Below, piece by piece: positions 61,871 through 64,000 of a DNA stretch of 64,000 nucleotides. Within the stretch, counting starts at the first letter, position 1; each line of letters starts with the position of its first letter. The DNA comes from Mucilaginibacter lappiensis. Lineage in GTDB: Bacteria > Bacteroidota > Bacteroidia > Sphingobacteriales > Sphingobacteriaceae. The stretch is taken from contig NZ_FTMG01000001.1 in the NCBI RefSeq assembly GCF_900155965.1, positions 744,001-808,000 on the forward strand, written 5' to 3'. A model generated the notes under the pieces. It worked only from the letters and a program-made list of their open reading frames with translations, did no database searches and was not told where the DNA came from. A program made the translations under genes and the position numbers.

Positions 61871-62560
61871 ATGAAAGATATATTAGGACAGGCCATACAT
61901 GATCACTATCATCAGCAACAGGAGCATCAGCTTTGGATCAATAATCAATACGGCCCTAGTGAAGAGATGCCTGTAGAGGCTTATTTCCGCGAAGAAGACG
62001 ACATGCCCGATATAGAATGGCTGGCCTTAAACGAATGCCGGGGCGATATATTGGATATTGGTGCCGGCGCCGGCGCACATGTCTTAATACTACAGGAACG
62101 TGGTTTTGATGTTACTGCTTTAGATATATCCAATATGGCATCAACAGTAATGAAAGCGCGCGGAGTTCATAAAGTAATTACTGCCAACATATTTGAATAC
62201 CGGGATCAGCAATATGATACCTTGTTATTACTCATGAATGGCATCGGTCTTACCGGCACATTACTCCAATTAAAAACCTTTTTACAGCACACTAAACAAC
62301 TGCTTAAACCCGGCGGACAGCTTTTGTTCGACTCATCAGACATTGCTTATTTGTATGAGGGTAAGCTTCCCGAAAATGGCGTCTATTATGGCGAGATCCA
62401 ATATCAGTATCAATATAATCAACAAAAAACCGACTGGTTTCCCTGGCTATATATCGATGAGCAAACACTCACCAGGATTGCCGAAGAAATAGGCTACAAC
62501 ATAGAGGTGTTACTCGAAGACGAGTTTAAACAATACCTGGTCAGGTTAACAGTAAAATAA
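61871..62560 (+). CDS. Class I SAM-dependent methyltransferase
   Basis: From the ATG at 61871 the product is 229 residues; the 17 extra upstream codons overlap the repeat and are not used. SAM binding is shown by ILDIGAGAGAHVLILQERGF (motif I) and VTALDIS (the acidic loop). LLLMNGIGLTGTL and LLKPGGQLLFDSSDIAYLYE (motif III and post-motif) follow. The substrate is unknown. The gene stands alone. Confidence 0.92.
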   Translation: MKDILGQAIHDHYHQQQEHQLWINNQYGPSEEMPVEAYFREEDDMPDIEWLALNECRGDILDIGAGAGAHVLILQERGFDVTALDISNMASTVMKARGVHKVITANIFEYRDQQYDTLLLLMNGIGLTGTLLQLKTFLQHTKQLLKPGGQLLFDSSDIAYLYEGKLPENGVYYGEIQYQYQYNQQKTDWFPWLYIDEQTLTRIAEEIGYNIEVLLEDEFKQYLVRLTVK

Positions 62561-62910
62561 AAGCTTCCCATAACTTTTCTATTTGCTCCAACTTCTTGTA
62601 GAAGCTAGTTCATGGTCAGCCCTTGCTCTATCCGGCCAATTACAGCCAGAAATCCTTACAATTCATTTTATAAAAACTTATCATCATAATATAATTATGA
62701 TGATAAGTTCATTATTTAATCAAAAAAATATCTACCAAAACGATTATAATAAGATGTTGTAAACATTTAAAAATTTTGTTTTTTTATTAACAAACAAAAT
62801 ATAGAATCAATATAAATTCAATTAACAAATCAATAATTTGAAAATATATCAATAAGAGTTATATTGGGTGATATTAATTTAATTTTCTATTAACGCTAAC
62901 CCCTACTCTT
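62561..62910. other. 350-bp AT-rich gap before the TonB receptor
   Basis: The upstream part holds a 35-bp palindrome (62675-62709). The rest is AT-rich leader; I see no clear -7 TAnnTTTG or further hairpin. Confidence 0.55.
62675..62709. promoter_or_regulatory. 35-bp AT-rich palindrome
   Basis: AACTTATCATCATAAT (62675-62690), ATA, then its exact reverse complement (62694-62709). It may end the methyltransferase transcript or bind a regulator of the receptor gene 200 bp downstream. It has no GC core, so it is not a typical terminator. Confidence 0.6.
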
Positions 62911-64000
62911 ATGACTAAAAAACTATTACTTTTTATCGTATTATTTCTATTTGGCATAGAAATAGCATCGGCTCAAAAAAAACCAGTTACAGGAACAGTT
63001 ACTGACGCTGCCGGGGGTGCCCCTATGGCAGGCGTATCCGTACGTGTTAAAGGTGGCAACCAGGGTACCAGTACCAATGCAAAGGGTCAGTTTTCTATCA
63101 CCGCAGCTGCTTCCGACGAAATAGTAATCAGTTATACAGGCTATAAAACCCTAACCATTCAGGTAAATGGCCGTTCTAAAATTGATGTTACGCTGGTAAA
63201 TGATGTAGCCCAGCTTAATGAAGTTGTACTGATAGGTACCCGATCGGCAGGGCGGGTAAAACTCGAAACCGCGGTGCCGGTTGATGTGGTAAATGTGAGC
63301 AAAGCGGCCTCTACCACCGGTCGTATGGATCTGACGGATATATTAAATTATTCTGCCCCATCATTCAATTATAATAAACAATCAGGATCAGATGGTGCCG
63401 ACCATGTAGAGTTGGGAACCCTGCGCGGTCTGGGCCCGGATCAAACGCTGGTTCTGGTAAATGGCAAACGTCGTCACTCCACCGCCTTTGTTTCGGTATT
63501 TGGTACCCGTGGCCGTGGCAATTCCGGCGTCGATCTGAGTTCGATCCCCACAGCTGCTATTGATAAGGTAGAAATTTTACGTGATGGTGCATCCGCTCAA
63601 TATGGATCAGACGCTATAGCCGGGGTTATTAACCTGGTATTAAAGAAAAATATAAATCAGTTCACTGCCAACGTGGGCTATTCCGGTTATTATGATCCGG
63701 CTTTTAACAGTGGTAAGAGTGTTGTCGCGGCCCAATATCCTCATGGCGGCGCTATAGACGGCAATGGTATTACCATTGATGCCAATTACGGTTTAGCGGT
63801 AGGCAAAAACGGTGGTTTTTTAAACCTTACCGGCGATTATTCAAAAAATGGTAAAACATTTCGCCAGGTACACGATACTACTTATTCAAATCCAAAAGCC
63901 TTGGGCGTAAATACCTCCAGGAGGGCCAATGGGGATGGTTCGGCAGAAACGGGCACCTTCTTTTTTAACAACGAGATCCCATTGGCCGGTACCCGCACTA
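62911..64000 (+). CDS. TonB-dependent receptor, N-terminal part (cut by window edge)
   Basis: About 363 residues are visible and the frame is open at the right edge. A signal peptide (about 1-22, ending ASAQ) is followed by a carboxypeptidase-regulatory domain (VTGTVTDAAGGAPMAGVSVR; ISYTGYKTL) and a plug domain: LNEVVLIGTRSAGR, then LGTLRGLGPDQTLVLVNGKR and VEILRDGASAQYGSDAIAGV. The barrel starts after that. Such receptors import glycans, siderophores or vitamins across the outer membrane; the ligand is not shown. The absence of a visible SusD gene may be due to the edge. Confidence 0.95.
   Translation, partial: MTKKLLLFIVLFLFGIEIASAQKKPVTGTVTDAAGGAPMAGVSVRVKGGNQGTSTNAKGQFSITAAASDEIVISYTGYKTLTIQVNGRSKIDVTLVNDVAQLNEVVLIGTRSAGRVKLETAVPVDVVNVSKAASTTGRMDLTDILNYSAPSFNYNKQSGSDGADHVELGTLRGLGPDQTLVLVNGKRRHSTAFVSVFGTRGRGNSGVDLSSIPTAAIDKVEILRDGASAQYGSDAIAGVINLVLKKNINQFTANVGYSGYYDPAFNSGKSVVAAQYPHGGAIDGNGITIDANYGLAVGKNGGFLNLTGDYSKNGKTFRQVHDTTYSNPKALGVNTSRRANGDGSAETGTFFFNNEIPLAGTRT

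Noticed and set aside
1..64000. tRNA, rRNA, CRISPR, prophage, restriction or other defence genes
   Set aside because: None was seen; gaps were read for cloverleaf arms, repeat-spacer patterns and known defence motifs without a hit.

Overview
This is a 64 kb chromosomal stretch from a Bacteroidota bacterium, most likely a member of the Sphingobacteriaceae close to Mucilaginibacter or Pedobacter. The assignment rests on gene content (SusC-type TonB receptor with a carboxypeptidase-regulatory plug extension, a periplasmic-propeller hybrid histidine kinase, two DUF1080 domains in one protein, a Tat-exported Gfo/Idh protein, YceH, YajQ), on TAnnTTTG -7 promoter elements, and on the absence of obvious Shine-Dalgarno sequences. 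It is inferred from families recognised by eye; no database search was run. I see no rRNA, tRNA, CRISPR array, phage or transposase gene. Layout: (1) 1-7.2 kb: left-edge PEP-synthase-type gene behind a MarR regulator, a secreted GH63-like hydrolase, ubiX, and the ppk1-ppx polyphosphate pair. (2) 7.2-24.2 kb: housekeeping genes (yajQ, bioB, mgtE, yigZ-type, a DMT permease, ribD divergent from prmC, xerD divergent from aroQ, an MscS channel, a GT2 glycosyltransferase with an LpxL-type acyltransferase, a WbqC-like protein with corA, msrA, DUF3820). (3) 24.2-36.2 kb: a sugar-acid and pentose block. The hexuronate part has an MFS transporter, eda, kdgK, uxaC and uxuA; the xylose part has an SSS symporter, xylA and xylB, with a divergent LacI regulator. 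Together they would take glucuronate and xylose, the two sugars of glucuronoxylan, into central metabolism. The fructuronate reductase step (uxuB) is not present in the cluster. (4) 36.4-38.8 kb: cydAB bd oxidase. (5) 38.9-45.9 kb: carbohydrate accessory genes (GH78-like protein divergent from a GntR/periplasmic-binding-type regulator, an alpha/beta hydrolase, DUF1080 and Gfo/Idh proteins). (6) 46.4-62.6 kb: mixed genes, including a cysteine-peptidase-like protein with a peptidoglycan-binding domain, a frameshifted MutS-like ATPase, an aldo/keto reductase, a CDGSH protein, truA, a DEAD-box-like protein with several degenerate motifs, a 1437-residue hybrid sensor kinase, a WalJ-type hydrolase and an MtfA-type peptidase. 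(7) 62.9 kb to the edge: the start of a TonB-dependent receptor. The most striking structure outside genes is a set of intergenic inverted repeats built from short repeated words. At least six sequence families occupy about fifteen gaps in 64 kb, two of them with perfect arms of 33 bp and 31 bp around loops of 83 and 84 nt. None lies inside a gene. Other items worth a second look are the MutS-like frameshift, the degenerate helicase motifs, a perfect inverted repeat around the CDGSH promoter and start codon, a switch-like repeat array near 23.7 kb, and CG-centred LacI-type operators in front of xylB/lacI, uxuA and the GH63-like gene.
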